Of a stretch of DNA of 6,959 nucleotides, positions 6,038 to 6,959 are shown piece by piece. Location of the stretch: positions 1 to 6,959 of the forward strand of contig JAGRHI010000210.1 in NCBI GenBank assembly GCA_020445045.1, written 5' to 3'. The DNA comes from Candidatus Competibacteraceae bacterium (GTDB lineage Bacteria > Pseudomonadota > Gammaproteobacteria > Competibacterales > Competibacteraceae). A model generated the notes under the pieces. That model was not told the DNA's origin. It saw only the letters and a program-made list of their open reading frames with translations, and searched no databases. Each line of letters starts with the position of its first letter. Within the stretch, counting starts at the first letter, position 1. The translations under genes and the position numbers were made by a program.

Positions 6038-6959
6038 ACAGTCGGCATCCCGGCTGGTCGCCGATTCTCCGCGGCGCGCGCGTAGTCTGGCCGACCGACC
6101 GCCAGCCAATCCTGAAAAGCCGTTTCCGTTCCGACATCGCGACCGGATTCGCAGGACTTCAGATAGCGGTGGTGCAGCACCGCGCAGTAAGCCTGGATGG
6201 GATCCTGGATGTCGGCCATCGCCCGCAACCGCTCCAGCATCGGCTCGAAAATGCCGACACGCCACTGCACCGCGGCCACTTCCTTGCCGGTGGTGGTGCG
6301 GGCACCCACCAGACATTGGTAATAATGAAGATCCGAGAGCACTTGCCGGGCCTGACGCTCCAGGGCTTCGACGCCCGTTAGGCGGTGGAGTTTGGCGGAA
6401 TGGAAATTACGGCCGCCGACTTTCACCTTCATCCGCAACCGCCGGCCACCATCGGCCGGGATCAGATCCACTTCATCCACATCAAAGCCGAGTTCGTTGA
6501 GCCGCTGGATTTTGTCCGTGATCTTGAAGCCTTCCTCCGGCGCGATCAGCAGGGTTCCGGTCAGTTCCCGCCACAGATTCCGGTAACGTTCCGCAATGTC
6601 CTCACCCAGCATCAGATCGGCCTGATCGATGGACAAGTCGTGCGCGGCGGCAATGTCGGCCATGCCGCCGGCGACGTTCATGATCATGATTTCCAGATCC
6701 TCCTCGCGCTGACCGTCGGACAGGGATTCGCGCAGCACCGAGGTTTCGGCATCGACCATGATCGGCTCGATGGTCTCGGCGTCGTAGCGATAGAGGACAT
6801 TGGCGAGCGAGCAATCTCCCCAGAAACAGCCGGCCAGGTGCAGTTCCACCAGCAAGCCGGCGAAAGCGTCGAGCATCTGCTCGCGGCGGGCGCCAAACCC
6901 GTGGCCCTGTAACAGTTCCTGATAGGAAAAGGTATGTTCCAGATAGCGGGTGATGAGGG
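6034..6959 (-). CDS. DUF4032 protein with kinase-like N-terminal region (5' end beyond the window)
   Basis: The frame is open to the window edge, so the gene starts outside; 307 codons are visible. The visible part begins in a protein-kinase-like C-lobe: HLAGCFWGDCSLANVL has a GD...N catalytic-loop pattern (Asp codon at 6814-6816, Asn at 6799-6801), followed by IMVDAETS as a DFG-like metal site (Asp codon 6751-6753). The rest, with long helical stretches and the HRLTGVEALERQARQ region, matches the DUF4032 family as I recall it. The substrate and function are not established. It is related in fold to lipopolysaccharide/RIO-type kinases, though catalysis is unproven. It ends with TGA overlapping the GNAT ATG, so the two are translationally coupled. 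An ATG at 6876 is internal, since the coding match continues upstream of it. Confidence 0.8.
   Translation of the reverse strand, partial: LITRYLEHTFSYQELLQGHGFGARREQMLDAFAGLLVELHLAGCFWGDCSLANVLYRYDAETIEPIMVDAETSVLRESLSDGQREEDLEIMIMNVAGGMADIAAAHDLSIDQADLMLGEDIAERYRNLWRELTGTLLIAPEEGFKITDKIQRLNELGFDVDEVDLIPADGGRRLRMKVKVGGRNFHSAKLHRLTGVEALERQARQVLSDLHYYQCLVGARTTTGKEVAAVQWRVGIFEPMLERLRAMADIQDPIQAYCAVLHHRYLKSCESGRDVGTETAFQDWLAVGRPDYARAAENRRPAGMPTV

Noticed and set aside
6038..6316. 93-codon N-terminal extension of the GNAT reading frame
   Set aside because: It lies antiphase inside the DUF4032 coding sequence, has Arg/Ser/Gly-rich low-quality composition, and the ATGA overlap at 6034-6037 gives a natural start.

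Overview
The window is about 60% GC, densely coding, Gram-negative chromosomal DNA. It encodes an outer-membrane sugar porin with a signal peptide and aromatic C-terminus, plus an outer-membrane-type lipoprotein. The protein set fits a proteobacterium, most likely a gammaproteobacterium. Fructokinase next to amylosucrase recalls methanotroph sucrose loci, and the glycogen link would also suit glycogen-accumulating gammaproteobacteria. The genus cannot be read from this sequence alone.

Left part (71-5347) is a sucrose-use locus. A PfkB-family fructokinase (minus strand, 71-1030) and an amylosucrase (plus strand, 1166-3133) diverge from a 135-bp shared control region. A 131-bp AT-rich gap holding a perfect 14-bp palindrome then leads to a ScrY-type sucrose porin (3265-4938). 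Its N-terminal coiled coil is unusually long and is encoded by 21-bp tandem repeats. A small lipoprotein of unknown function (4961-5347) follows 22 bp later, probably in the same transcript. Together these suggest the following route: sucrose crosses the outer membrane through ScrY; in the cytoplasm amylosucrase moves the glucosyl unit onto an alpha-1,4-glucan and releases fructose; fructokinase makes fructose-6-phosphate. No invertase, sucrose phosphorylase, inner-membrane sucrose transporter or regulator gene lies in the window.

Right part (5468-6959, minus strand) is a separate two-gene unit. A DUF4032 protein with a kinase-like N-terminal region (cut by the window edge) overlaps by ATGA a stand-alone GNAT acetyltransferase resembling the C-terminal domain of Pat/YfiQ. 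The two convergent units are separated by a strong GC-rich hairpin at 5385-5423.

The individual families are known. The less ordinary points are the porin-lipoprotein pair, the expanded alanine-cored coiled coil, the palindrome over the probable porin transcription start, and the coupled DUF4032-GNAT pair.
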